Assembly: GCF_040567655.1 (NCBI RefSeq)
Contig: NZ_JBEXAC010000002.1
Span: 2,170,001 to 2,234,000, forward strand
DNA: 64,000 nt
From: Chitinophaga sp. H8
GTDB taxonomy: Bacteria; Bacteroidota; Bacteroidia; Chitinophagales; Chitinophagaceae
Direction of reading: 5' to 3'
Shown here: positions 36,401 to 44,524 of the stretch, in pieces
Position numbering within the stretch: position 1 is the stretch's first letter
Layout: every line of letters starts with the position of its first letter
Program-made: the position numbers and the translations under genes
The notes under the pieces: model-generated
What the model saw: only the letters and a program-made list of their open reading frames with translations
Databases searched by the model: none
Told to the model about the DNA's origin: nothing

Positions 36401-36884
36401 ACAAACGCCCAGGATTATGTATGGTATCTCCGGCGGATTTAACTGGAAAAATATTGATTTCAATTTCCTGATCCAGGGCGCTGCACAGCGGAATATTATG
36501 ATGGACGGCGCAGCCAGGATCATGTACCAGAATGGTGGTTCCAGCAACAACTTCGCGTACCTCACAGACTCCTGGTCGCCCGAAAATCCGGATGCAAAAT
36601 ATCCGATTGCCTGGGTAGACCAAAGGCTGACCAACAACCGGGCATCCGACTTCTGGATGAGAAAAGCGGGTTACGCCCGTTTGAAATCAGTAGACATAGG
36701 ATATAATATCAACAAGGAATGGTTGAAGCGGAAAAATATTCAGCAGTTACGGGTATACGTAGCCGGATACAACCTGCTTACCTGGAGCCAGCTGAAAGAA
36801 TTTGATCCCGAGATAGAAAGTCCGAACGGTAATTATTACCCTCAGCAGCGGACTATTAATGTAGGCGTTAACGTGTCATTCTAA
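33495..36884 (+). CDS. SusC2, TonB-dependent receptor with STN domain
   Basis: 1129 residues. The long N-terminus MQLDYHVKISPRRG precedes the signal helix MKLTAILLTVTFLQVSAAGFS; an ATG at 33564 is an alternative start. The STN signalling domain (ISLSQK-type start, LKEVFNELKKQQGYEFLYTN, ITYTIIDKTVVIKP-like end, about 48-120) talks to FecR2. Then come the carboxypeptidase-like domain (VTDDKGNPIPGVTIRGKGHT), VVVGYGTQKKVNLTGSVATI, the plug (DPLIVVDGIV, LKDASAAAVYGARAANGVFL) and the barrel ending RTINVGVNVSF. SusD2 follows 11 bases later. Confidence 0.96.
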   Translation: MQLDYHVKISPRRGVLSTKMMLVMKLTAILLTVTFLQVSAAGFSQKIHLSQKNVSLKEVFNELKKQQGYEFLYTNETLQRTFKIDVDLKDATLEEALAYCLKDQPVTYTIIDKTVVIKPKAAASMPAAAAPQIAISGTVTDDKGNPIPGVTIRGKGHTYGTSTDANGKFSLNVTSTKDILVFSSVGYVTKEVPVGNETVLKVVLDIEVKYQEAVVVVGYGTQKKVNLTGSVATISGAEIKKTPTGNLTNAIAGRLPGVIATNGNGRPGSGSSMLIRGQSTLNVNDPLIVVDGIVRTDGFGQIDPNEVESISILKDASAAAVYGARAANGVFLITTKRGKTGKPTITYTGMVGIQNATQYPKLMSAFEYASVRNQALKNQGYDPTNPAHTGLFFSDGDLEKFRTGGTDWYKETFKSNSTQTQHNLSVNGGTESIRYFMSLGYLDQNGMYDNINFKRYNLRANIDAKVTQTLTVGLNLEGRQERSNTPGWDANDIFNRVINVNPVRPAYHPDGKPYNTTGSHPIEMIYNSGYGRNQYDVFQGTLFFEQQLTFLKGLSVRGTGSYYKQHLTNKSFITPYTMYDEDANGNVTNTKVVGGRTSLSQKYEGIENITLNASLNYNRKFNLHEVSGLLLFEQFSAKGGTFNGRKEDFATNVKDEFFASGPANQTLDGSGILNDARRSLVGRFNYAYDSRYLLEATFRYDGSFLFPKASRFGLFPAFSAGWRISEENFYKNSSAMRFMNSLKLRASKGLIGNDRIGSEKVRAFQFTDSYTIVAGSGPVVNGQALPYVQYGVYPNPNITWEKQDNTNLGLDAYFFNSLFGLEFDYFFRTTRDILWSRERSVPGTFGRVLPNENYAQVKSKGFEFTLSHQQQLNDFSYNLRLIGSYAVNEVTQIDDPSSALDFQKQLGRPMGYRYGYEALGLFRSQDEADKWYGGTQFGQKNMAGDIKYADVDGNGEITLNDQKVLANYGQTPRIMYGISGGFNWKNIDFNFLIQGAAQRNIMMDGAARIMYQNGGSSNNFAYLTDSWSPENPDAKYPIAWVDQRLTNNRASDFWMRKAGYARLKSVDIGYNINKEWLKRKNIQQLRVYVAGYNLLTWSQLKEFDPEIESPNGNYYPQQRTINVGVNVSF

Positions 36885-36895
36885 ATTGAAAAACA

Positions 36896-38548
36896 ATGAT
36901 GAACTATAATATTATCAAGAGATATACCTGGATGCTGGTGGCCTTTTGCCTGGCATCCTGCAGCGGCAACTTCCTGGATCCTGCCAACCCTACCGGCATC
37001 ACTGCTGATGAGGTATGGAAAGATCCTAACCTGGTGGAAATGTTTGTAAACGGGTTGTATAATGACCGGCCAGGGTATGATTATTCCAATACACAGGACA
37101 ATATTACAGATGAGGGCAGGTGTAATTATCCTGGCGACCGGCCCAACCAGATGCTGGCAGGGCAATGGGATGAAAGTTATAATCCTATTGAATTCTGGAA
37201 ATATGATGCAGTGCGGAAAACAAATGAGTTCATGGCCAATGCAGACAAAGCCAATGTAACGGAAGAAACCAGGACCCGCCTGAAAGGAGAAGTCCGTTTT
37301 CTGCGTGCTTTTCTTTACTTTGATATGGTGAAAAGATATGGTGGCGTACCTATCATTGACAAACCCCAGACCCTGGATGATGACCTGCTGGTAAAGCGTA
37401 ATAGCCTGGAAGAGTGTTTTGATTTTATTGTGAAAGAGCTGGATATCGCCATAGGCGAGCTGCCGGATAATGCGCCAAGAGGCCGCGCCGGTAAAGTTGC
37501 TGCGATGGCTTTGAAAGGAAGGGCTTTACTTTATTTTGCCAGCCCGCTATATAATGCAGGCGGTACAGCCAGTCGTTGGGAAGATGCCGCCAAAGCCAAC
37601 AAGGCCATCATTGACCTGAATAAGTACAGTTTGTTCAGCAACCTCAACACCTTATGGCTGGAAAAGGGCGCTAATCCCGAAGCACTGTTTGAAATACAGT
37701 ACCGGTTGCCCGAAAAGCAACATAGCTGGGATGCAGGACTGCGACCATTGATCCTGGCCAATAACAATGCCGGACAGCTCTCTCCGTTGCAGGAGCTGGT
37801 AGACGCCTTTCCGATGAAAAACGGAAAAGCCATTACCGATCCTACTTCCGGCTATGATGAAAACAATCCTTATGTGGGCCGGGACGATCGTTTCTATGCC
37901 TTTATCGCCTTCAACGGCTCTAAGGTAAAAGGCACCAGCAGTGGTCCTCCGGTAAAGGAAATCACCCTGGAAACCTACAAAGGTGGCCGGGATTACGATG
38001 CCGCGCCGGAAAATATTATCTACAATACTAAAACGAGCTACTATACACGAAAAGCCACCGACCCTGAAAATACCATCTATGCAGGTAATGCCGGCAGCTC
38101 ACAGCCGTGGATAGAATTCCGGTATGCAGAAGTATTGCTGAACTATGCAGAAGCGCAGAATGAATTCCTGAGCACACCGGATGCAAGTATTTACAGTGCG
38201 TTGAATCTGGTGCGGAAGAGAGCAGGTATCACTACTGATCTGGTAGCAGGTAGCCTGGACAAGCAAAAAATGCGTGAATTAATAAGGAATGAACGTTATA
38301 TTGAGCTTTGCTTTGAGCAGAAAAGATATTGGGATCTGAGAAGATGGAAGCTGGCCACCACGGTATTAAATGGAAAGTATGGTCATGGCGCCTATATCAC
38401 CAAGCATGCTAATAATACGTTTACCTATGAATATTTGCCGATAGATCCGCAGCCTAACGTATTTACAGAGCGCATGTACTGGATGCCCATTCCACAGGGA
38501 GAGCGATCAAAGAATAAAAACCTGACCCAGAATCCGGGTTGGAATTAG
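36896..38548 (+). CDS. SusD2, RagB/SusD-family lipoprotein
   Basis: 550 residues. Lipobox VAFCLASC (Cys near 22). SusD signatures: GEVRFLRAFLYFDMVKRYGG, the tract RAGKVAAMALKGRALLYFAS, and in the RagB part WIEFRYAEVLLNYAEAQNEF and RNERYIELCFEQKRYWDLRR. It is the binding lid of SusC2, and the catabolic gene row continues 34 bases downstream. Confidence 0.95.
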   Translation: MMNYNIIKRYTWMLVAFCLASCSGNFLDPANPTGITADEVWKDPNLVEMFVNGLYNDRPGYDYSNTQDNITDEGRCNYPGDRPNQMLAGQWDESYNPIEFWKYDAVRKTNEFMANADKANVTEETRTRLKGEVRFLRAFLYFDMVKRYGGVPIIDKPQTLDDDLLVKRNSLEECFDFIVKELDIAIGELPDNAPRGRAGKVAAMALKGRALLYFASPLYNAGGTASRWEDAAKANKAIIDLNKYSLFSNLNTLWLEKGANPEALFEIQYRLPEKQHSWDAGLRPLILANNNAGQLSPLQELVDAFPMKNGKAITDPTSGYDENNPYVGRDDRFYAFIAFNGSKVKGTSSGPPVKEITLETYKGGRDYDAAPENIIYNTKTSYYTRKATDPENTIYAGNAGSSQPWIEFRYAEVLLNYAEAQNEFLSTPDASIYSALNLVRKRAGITTDLVAGSLDKQKMRELIRNERYIELCFEQKRYWDLRRWKLATTVLNGKYGHGAYITKHANNTFTYEYLPIDPQPNVFTERMYWMPIPQGERSKNKNLTQNPGWN

Positions 38549-38582
38549 CAATAATTAATCTGTTTCGCAACTAGCTGAATTT

Positions 38583-40946
38583 ATGGAGAACAACGTTATG
38601 AATGCGCTATCCCGCCGGAGATTTCTGGTTTCGGGCACCCTTTTTACTGCCGGATTGCTATTGGCAAGATATCCCGGTATTGCAGCTATTACAAAGAAAA
38701 CCGCCGGGAAACCGGCGGTTGCTTTACCTCATTTTCCGGATAAGATGCATGCCTTTTTATGGCGCAACTGGAACCTGGTACCGCTGGACCGGATGGCCAA
38801 AGTAGCCGGTACTTCTGCTGCGGAGCTGCTGCGCCTGGGTAAGGAAATAGGCCTGCCTGCTATCATACCCGTTACGGCAGAGTTGCAGCAACGTAGCTAC
38901 CTTTCCGTGATACGGCGTAACTGGCACCTGCTACCCCGGCAGCAACTGCTGGAATTACTGGAATGGACCGACGAAAAACTTACGTTTACTTTACAGGAAG
39001 ATGATTTCTTCTATATAAAACTGGGCAGTATAAAACCCGATTGTGATCCCATCCGGTATCAACCTTCTGATGCGACTACGAAGGCACGGGAAGCCTGGAT
39101 GGCCAGGGTGATGAAAGAAGAATTTCCCGGTGGTTTTCCTAAACCGGAGCAACCTTTATTTCATTTCGTAAAGGAGTTATCTACTCCTCCGGCCAAAGTA
39201 GCTCCCGTGGAATCGGGTTTTTCTCCCCGCTTTGGATATGCTTACTTCGCCCTCTTTGGGGATCCTTTACTGGAGCCTGAAATAGATCCTTATCCGGATG
39301 GTTACCTGGATAGGATGGCTGCATCGGGCATGGGAGGCACCTGGATGCATATTGTACTCAGCAAGCTCACCCCGTTTCCCTGGGATCCGGCTTTGAGCGA
39401 GCATTGGGAACAGCGCCTGGAAAACCTGAACAAGCTGGTAGTGCGGGCCAGAAAACATGGCATCGGCATTTACCTCTATCTGAATGAACCGAGGTTCCTG
39501 CCTTTGTCCTTTTTCGAAAAATATCCTGACCTGAAAGGCGTGACGATAGGAGACCAGGCAGCGCTGTGTACCAGTCATCCGGAAGTACAGGAGTACCTGG
39601 TAGACGCATTAGCCACCATTACCTCCCGGGTACCGGACCTGGCAGGATTCTTTTCTATCACCGCCTCAGAGAATCATACCAATTGCTGGTCGCACGGGCT
39701 GGGTGGTAATTGTCCGCGTTGTGGAAAACGTGGACCCGCTGCCGTTATCGCAGAACTGAATGGCCTTTACCTGAAAGGCATCCAGCAGGGGATCCGTCAA
39801 TATGAGCAGCAATCCGGCAAAAAAGCCGCTACCACGCCGCAGTTGATTGCGTGGGACTGGGGCTGGGCAAATGGCTGGGCAGAGGAGATCGTACCCGCCC
39901 TACCGCCGGAACTGGCATTGATGAGTGTAAGCGAGTGGGACCTTCCGCTGAACAGGGGAGGTGTTAAAAACACGGTGGGTGAATATTCTATTTCCGCGGT
40001 AGGGCCAGGGCCAAGAGCATTACGTCATTGGGGGATTGCCCGCCAGCACGGACTTAAAATCATTGCCAAGATACAGGCAGGTACCACCTGGGAAATTGGT
40101 GCCGTACCTTATATCCCCGCTTTGGAAAATGTAGCTACCCATGCGGCCAACCTCCGGGAGGCCAAGGTGGATGGGCTGATGCTGGGCTGGACATTGGGCG
40201 GGCATCCGTCGCCCAACCTGGAAGTGGTAGCTGCCATTGGCAGTAATCCTTCCCTCTCGGCACTGCAAGCTATGGAGCTGGTAGCCAAACGCCGTTATGG
40301 CCCGGCAGGCCCGGCAGTAGTAGCAGCCTGGAGGCAATTCAGTACCGCCTTCAGCGAATTCCCGTATAATGGCAGTGTCGTATATATGGCGCCGTTACAA
40401 ACAGGTCCTTCCAATCTGCTGTGGGAAAAACCTACCGGCTACACTGCTACCATGGTAGGTATTCCATATGATGACGTAAGGAGTTGGGTGAGTAATTACC
40501 CGGTACCGGTATTCTCCAGCCAGCTGAATAAGATCGTAGATGGATTTAATGCCGCACTCGCTACCCTGCGTAAGCAAACGAGGGCTATGAAGCTCTCCAA
40601 GGCCGAACGGAAAGCGCTGGCAGACGAATGTAATATCGCAGAAGCAATTGCGATTCATTACAGCAGTATTGTACATCAGATACAATTTATCACCCTGCGT
40701 GATCAGCTGCTGGCAAAGCCAGACAAAGCGGAAGCACTGGCAGCAGTAGGCAAGCTGGAGCAGGTATTGCGGGAAGAGATTACGCTGGCCAAACGCATGT
40801 GCGTATTACAGGGCAGGGATGCAAGATTAGGCTTTGAAGCGACCAACCACTATTTCTATGTGCCGGCAGACCTGGTAGAAAAGGTAATCAATTGCCGGGA
40901 TTTGCTGGACCGCTGGCTGCCTGCTATGAAAAAATCACTGGCATAA
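38583..40946 (+). CDS. Tat-exported protein of unknown family, 787 residues
   Basis: I do not recognise a named family. LSRRRFLVSGTLFTAGLLLA near the start matches the twin-arginine signal (S-R-R-x-F-L), so the protein should be exported folded, perhaps with a cofactor or metal. The middle looks like a (beta/alpha) barrel of glycoside-hydrolase type: GGTWMHIVLSKLTPFPWDP, RKHGIGIYLYLNEPRFLP, GFFSITASENHTNCWSH, LIAWDWGWANGW. C-x7-C-x2-C between about 364 and 377 (NCWSHG, NCPRCGK) suggests a metal site. The C-terminal third is helical. Lying between SusD2 and sugar-acid genes, it may attack the imported ligand. An ATG five codons in is equally possible as start. Confidence 0.6.
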   Translation: MENNVMNALSRRRFLVSGTLFTAGLLLARYPGIAAITKKTAGKPAVALPHFPDKMHAFLWRNWNLVPLDRMAKVAGTSAAELLRLGKEIGLPAIIPVTAELQQRSYLSVIRRNWHLLPRQQLLELLEWTDEKLTFTLQEDDFFYIKLGSIKPDCDPIRYQPSDATTKAREAWMARVMKEEFPGGFPKPEQPLFHFVKELSTPPAKVAPVESGFSPRFGYAYFALFGDPLLEPEIDPYPDGYLDRMAASGMGGTWMHIVLSKLTPFPWDPALSEHWEQRLENLNKLVVRARKHGIGIYLYLNEPRFLPLSFFEKYPDLKGVTIGDQAALCTSHPEVQEYLVDALATITSRVPDLAGFFSITASENHTNCWSHGLGGNCPRCGKRGPAAVIAELNGLYLKGIQQGIRQYEQQSGKKAATTPQLIAWDWGWANGWAEEIVPALPPELALMSVSEWDLPLNRGGVKNTVGEYSISAVGPGPRALRHWGIARQHGLKIIAKIQAGTTWEIGAVPYIPALENVATHAANLREAKVDGLMLGWTLGGHPSPNLEVVAAIGSNPSLSALQAMELVAKRRYGPAGPAVVAAWRQFSTAFSEFPYNGSVVYMAPLQTGPSNLLWEKPTGYTATMVGIPYDDVRSWVSNYPVPVFSSQLNKIVDGFNAALATLRKQTRAMKLSKAERKALADECNIAEAIAIHYSSIVHQIQFITLRDQLLAKPDKAEALAAVGKLEQVLREEITLAKRMCVLQGRDARLGFEATNHYFYVPADLVEKVINCRDLLDRWLPAMKKSLA

Positions 40947-40985
40947 CACCGGTGTATTATTCCGTGATCATAAAATACTTCAGTA

Positions 40986-41726
40986 ATGCGTTATGAAATG
41001 ATGTTCCCTGACCAGATCAGGGAAGCAATAGATAATAATACCCCGGTAGTAATGGCGCTGGGCGTATTGGAATACCACAGTGAACACCTGTGTACCGGTG
41101 TGGATACCCTCCTGATAGTGCGTGCTTTTGAAATGCTGGAAAAAGAAATGCCGCTGGTGATCATGCCGCCATTTTATTATGGCGCCAGCAGCTTTGCGGT
41201 AGAGCAACCGGAGCGCAATGGTACCGTACATGTAGATGCGCAGGTATTGCAGCCTTTTGCCCGCCAGCTGTTTTACAATTTACTGCGTATAGGCTTTCGC
41301 AATATCAACGTGTTTGTACATCACCAGTCGGAAAACTTTACCGCAGGTATGCCTACCGATCTGGCCTTTAAGCTGGCCGCCCGCCAGGAAACATTTGCCT
41401 TCCTGGAAAAACAACGGGGAGAAGGCTGGTGGGGAAACAATACCTCCGCGGATTATTATGACAGTCACGCGGCAGGAGATAATCCCTTCAACTGGATCCG
41501 TATCCATCCGTTGGTGAGCACGGTGGCACAGGAACAATTCCCGATTGACCATGCCGGAGAACAGGAAACTTCCCTGATGATGACGTTCTGTCCGGAGGGA
41601 GTGGATATGAGCCGTTTTACAACGGATAACTGGTATGCGCAGGGCGCTAAAACCGCCTCTGTAGATTATGGCAACCGCGCCAGGGATATCATCCTCCAGG
41701 ATATGAGAAAGGCCCTCGGCCAATAA
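40986..41726 (+). CDS. Creatininase-family protein with variant motifs
   Basis: 246 residues. The fold is given by VVMALGVLEYHSEHLCTGVD (usual form G-S-x-E-Q-H-G-x-H-L-P-x-x-T-D, with Glu29 and Asp40 kept as likely metal ligands) and by HAGEQETSLMM, the family's second signature. The central NGHGGN motif is replaced by VHHQSEN. Members include creatinine amidohydrolase, formamide hydrolases and the peptidase MftE; with no mycofactocin or purine genes nearby, an amide- or lactone-opening step on the imported ligand is only a guess. Confidence 0.75.
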   Translation: MRYEMMFPDQIREAIDNNTPVVMALGVLEYHSEHLCTGVDTLLIVRAFEMLEKEMPLVIMPPFYYGASSFAVEQPERNGTVHVDAQVLQPFARQLFYNLLRIGFRNINVFVHHQSENFTAGMPTDLAFKLAARQETFAFLEKQRGEGWWGNNTSADYYDSHAAGDNPFNWIRIHPLVSTVAQEQFPIDHAGEQETSLMMTFCPEGVDMSRFTTDNWYAQGAKTASVDYGNRARDIILQDMRKALGQ

Positions 41727-41775
41727 GCATTCCCGTTAGATCAAACGGTTTACCTAAAATTTAGACAGGTCTGTT

Positions 41776-43017
41776 ATGAATAATAATCAAAAGACTTTGG
41801 TGATCCCCATGTTTATCATTGGCGCCATGTATGCTGTGCTGGGCTTCTCTATCGGGATCAACGCCTTTTTTATTCCTTTTGTGCAGGGGGCGTTTAATAT
41901 TTCCACGGCGATGTCCTATCTGATTATGACGGCCACCTTTTCCGCCTATGTGGTATTTGGTGTACCATCAGGTGCGATCATTAAAAAGATAGGTTATAAA
42001 GGAGGGATTACCGTCGCCTTTCTGCTCATTGCCGCCGGATTTTTTATCATCGGCTATGCCGCGGAGATCGTGAGTTTTGCCTTGTTTCTGATCGCTTTGT
42101 TTATCGTAGGGATCGGACAAACATTGCTCACCGGCGCGATCAATTCCTATGTAACTATCCTGGGGCCGCCGGAGAGTGCTGCCAGCAGGATTTGTATCAT
42201 GGGCATTTCTGATAAGCTGGCTTTTGCCGGTGCTTCCTTTATCCTGGCTGTGTTCATGGACCTGACCAACATCAGGTTGCAGGATGTGATCATCCCGTTT
42301 TATGTAATTACAGGATTGCTGGTATTGATTGGCGTACTGGCCTTTTTCTCCCCGCTTCCTGAGATTAAAGCCATTGGAGAAGATGATCTGGATGAAGATT
42401 CCGTTGTTTCCGCATATGCCAATTCTAAAACCAGTATCCTGCAGTTTCCGCATTTGTTGCTGGGCGTGATTGCCATCTTTTTTGATGTAGGGGTGGAGAT
42501 CATTGCATTAGGGTCTATCAACGACTATGCAACGATCCTGAACCTGCCCTCTCCGGAACATTACGTGTGGTATACCTCCGGCGGCATGGTAGTAGGATAT
42601 CTGCTGGGCGTTACTTTTATTCCGCGGGTGTTAAGTCAGCATACCGCGTTGATCGCCTGTACTTCGCTGGGGATCCTGATTACGGTTGCCATCGTGTTTT
42701 TGCCACCCGCCACGTCCATCTATTTTGTGGCCGTGCTGGGATTGTCCAATTCATTATTGTGGCCGGCAATCTTTCCGCTCGCGCTGGCCGACCTGGGGAA
42801 GTTTACCAAAACAGGTTCTTCTATTCTGGTAATGGGCATTGTTGGGGGGGCTATCTTACCGCTTTTATTCGGGTATGTAGCCGGACTTACTTCTCACCAG
42901 ATGGCTTACCTGGTATGTTTACCATCGTATCTGTTTATCCTGTGGTTTGCTGCATCCGGCAGTAAGATCAGGACCAGAACGGAGGTAGCATCACCGGAAA
43001 TTATTACACCACTATAA
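41776..43017 (+). CDS. FucP-like sugar MFS permease
   Basis: 413 residues with about 12 membrane helices. The opening MFIIGAMYAVLGFSIGINAFFIPFVQGAF, the GVPSGAIIKKIGYKGGI loop and the middle linker after FFSPLPEIK resemble the FHS family of sugar/proton symporters (FucP, GluP). It would move the monosaccharide or sugar acid across the inner membrane. Its place next to the dehydratase and lactonase genes supports a deoxysugar or aldonate. Confidence 0.82.
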   Translation: MNNNQKTLVIPMFIIGAMYAVLGFSIGINAFFIPFVQGAFNISTAMSYLIMTATFSAYVVFGVPSGAIIKKIGYKGGITVAFLLIAAGFFIIGYAAEIVSFALFLIALFIVGIGQTLLTGAINSYVTILGPPESAASRICIMGISDKLAFAGASFILAVFMDLTNIRLQDVIIPFYVITGLLVLIGVLAFFSPLPEIKAIGEDDLDEDSVVSAYANSKTSILQFPHLLLGVIAIFFDVGVEIIALGSINDYATILNLPSPEHYVWYTSGGMVVGYLLGVTFIPRVLSQHTALIACTSLGILITVAIVFLPPATSIYFVAVLGLSNSLLWPAIFPLALADLGKFTKTGSSILVMGIVGGAILPLLFGYVAGLTSHQMAYLVCLPSYLFILWFAASGSKIRTRTEVASPEIITPL

Positions 43018-43027
43018 ATTTTTCTGC

Positions 43028-43327
43028 ATGAAAAAACTGATCCAGATCAATCCGGCAGATAATGTACTGGTGATTTGCAGCAGTATCCTCCCGGGAGATC
43101 AAGAAGTAATCGCCGGACAAACGATCGTTTTTGAACAGCCGTTGGGGTTAGGGCATAAAATTGCCCTCCGCGATATTGGCAAGGGAGAGAAGATCATCAA
43201 GTTCGGTGTGCCTATAGGTGCTGCCACGGAAGATATTCCGGTGGGAGCCCATGTGCATCTGCATAATGTGAAAAGTGATTACATATCCACTTATACGTTA
43301 GATCATGAATTCATTACATCCAAATAA
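43028..43327 (+). CDS. UxaA-type dehydratase, small SAF subunit
   Basis: 99 residues forming the SAF domain that in UxaA and GarD is the N-terminal part: LIQINPADNVLVICSSILPG, LGHKIALRDIGKGEKIIKFG, then IPVGAHVHLHNVKS with the HVHxHN metal/substrate motif. It is encoded separately from the large subunit, whose start overlaps its end by 23 bases. Together they would dehydrate an aldonate such as altronate, galactarate or fuconate. Confidence 0.88.
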   Translation: MKKLIQINPADNVLVICSSILPGDQEVIAGQTIVFEQPLGLGHKIALRDIGKGEKIIKFGVPIGAATEDIPVGAHVHLHNVKSDYISTYTLDHEFITSK

Positions 43328-44513
43328 ATTGCAGGCCTACCTGCGCCCTGATGGGCGGAAAGGGATCCGCAATGTAGTGGTAGTGGCCTACCTGGTAGAG
43401 TGTGCGCATCATGTGGCACGTGAGATCACTACCCGTTTCCGGGACCAGCCCGTGCAGCTGATCGGTTTTGGCGGCTGTTATCCCAACGCTTATGCTGATA
43501 AGATGATGAGCGCATTGTGCACCCATCCCAATGTAGGAGCAGTGTTGCTGGTATCGCTGGGATGTGAGAGCTTTAACCGGGTAAGGCTGGAAGCGCATGT
43601 AGCTGCCAGTGGCCGCCCGGTGAAACTGATAGGCATACAAACAACCGGCGGCACAAAAAAATCCATCGACGATGGTATTGCTTTTGTGACCACCGCACTG
43701 GAAACCCTTCAGGCAGTACCTGTGGTGGACTTTGATCCTTCAGAGTTGGTAGTAGGCGTAGTGTGCGGAGGCAGTGATGCCACCAGTGGTATTACCGCCA
43801 ACCCTGCCGTAGGAAAAGCATTTGATATGATTGTGGAAAGTGGAGGCACCGCCATTTTTGAAAATACAGGCGAGATGATCGGTCTGGAAGCGATTATGAG
43901 CCGCAGGGCCATTACGCCGGAGCTGGCGGTGGAGCTGAAGCGGGCGGTAGACAAAGCAGCGAGATATTATACCATCATGGGGCATGGTAGTTTTGCGCCA
44001 GGCAATGCTGCCGGAGGATTAACGACACTGGAAGAAAAGTCGATGGGGGCGTATTGCAAAACAGGATCTGCCCCTATTTCGGGCATGATCAAACCTGCCG
44101 ACCTACCTCACCGGCGAGGGCTGATCTTAATGGATATTGTGCCGGACGGAGATCCCCGTTTTGGATTCCCCAATCCGAACGACAGCTCAGAAATTGCCGA
44201 GCTGATTGCCTCCGGAGCGCATTGTGTATTGTTTACCACTGGCAGAGGTTCTGTAGTAGGATCTGCTATTTCGCCGGTGATAAAAGTATGTGCCAACCCG
44301 GAAACCTTCCAGCGGATGGAAGAAGATATGGACATCAACGCCGGTAAAATATTATACAACGAGGCTTCCCTGGATGAGGTAGGAAAGGAAATCTTTGATA
44401 AGATCGTCAGTCTGGCAGCAGGCGGGCGGACCTGCTCCGAAAAACTGGGGCACCAGGAATTTGTGCTGGGATATAAAACCTTTGAGCCGGTAGGCCCAGC
44501 TTGTTTACCTTAA
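43305..44513 (+). CDS. UxaA-type dehydratase, large subunit
   Basis: 402 residues: AYLRPDGRKGIRNVVVVAYL, GFGGCYPNAYADKM, LLVSLGCESFN, VVCGGSDATSGITANPAVG, ETGEMIGLEAIMSRRA-like and TGRGSVVGSAISPVIKVCAN, all landmarks of the altronate/galactarate/fuconate dehydratase family (PF20629-type core). Cytosolic. The exact substrate is not readable from sequence; the fuconolactonase-like gene after it points to an aldonate made by lactone hydrolysis. Confidence 0.88.
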   Translation: MNSLHPNKLQAYLRPDGRKGIRNVVVVAYLVECAHHVAREITTRFRDQPVQLIGFGGCYPNAYADKMMSALCTHPNVGAVLLVSLGCESFNRVRLEAHVAASGRPVKLIGIQTTGGTKKSIDDGIAFVTTALETLQAVPVVDFDPSELVVGVVCGGSDATSGITANPAVGKAFDMIVESGGTAIFENTGEMIGLEAIMSRRAITPELAVELKRAVDKAARYYTIMGHGSFAPGNAAGGLTTLEEKSMGAYCKTGSAPISGMIKPADLPHRRGLILMDIVPDGDPRFGFPNPNDSSEIAELIASGAHCVLFTTGRGSVVGSAISPVIKVCANPETFQRMEEDMDINAGKILYNEASLDEVGKEIFDKIVSLAAGGRTCSEKLGHQEFVLGYKTFEPVGPACLP

Positions 44514-44524
44514 TAATCTGAACG

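Noticed and set aside
35799..36623. 274-codon minus-strand frame inside SusC2
   Set aside because: Antisense shadow of a conserved barrel-coding region.
40986..41726. Mycofactocin peptidase MftE
   Set aside because: No mycofactocin genes lie near and the central motif differs.
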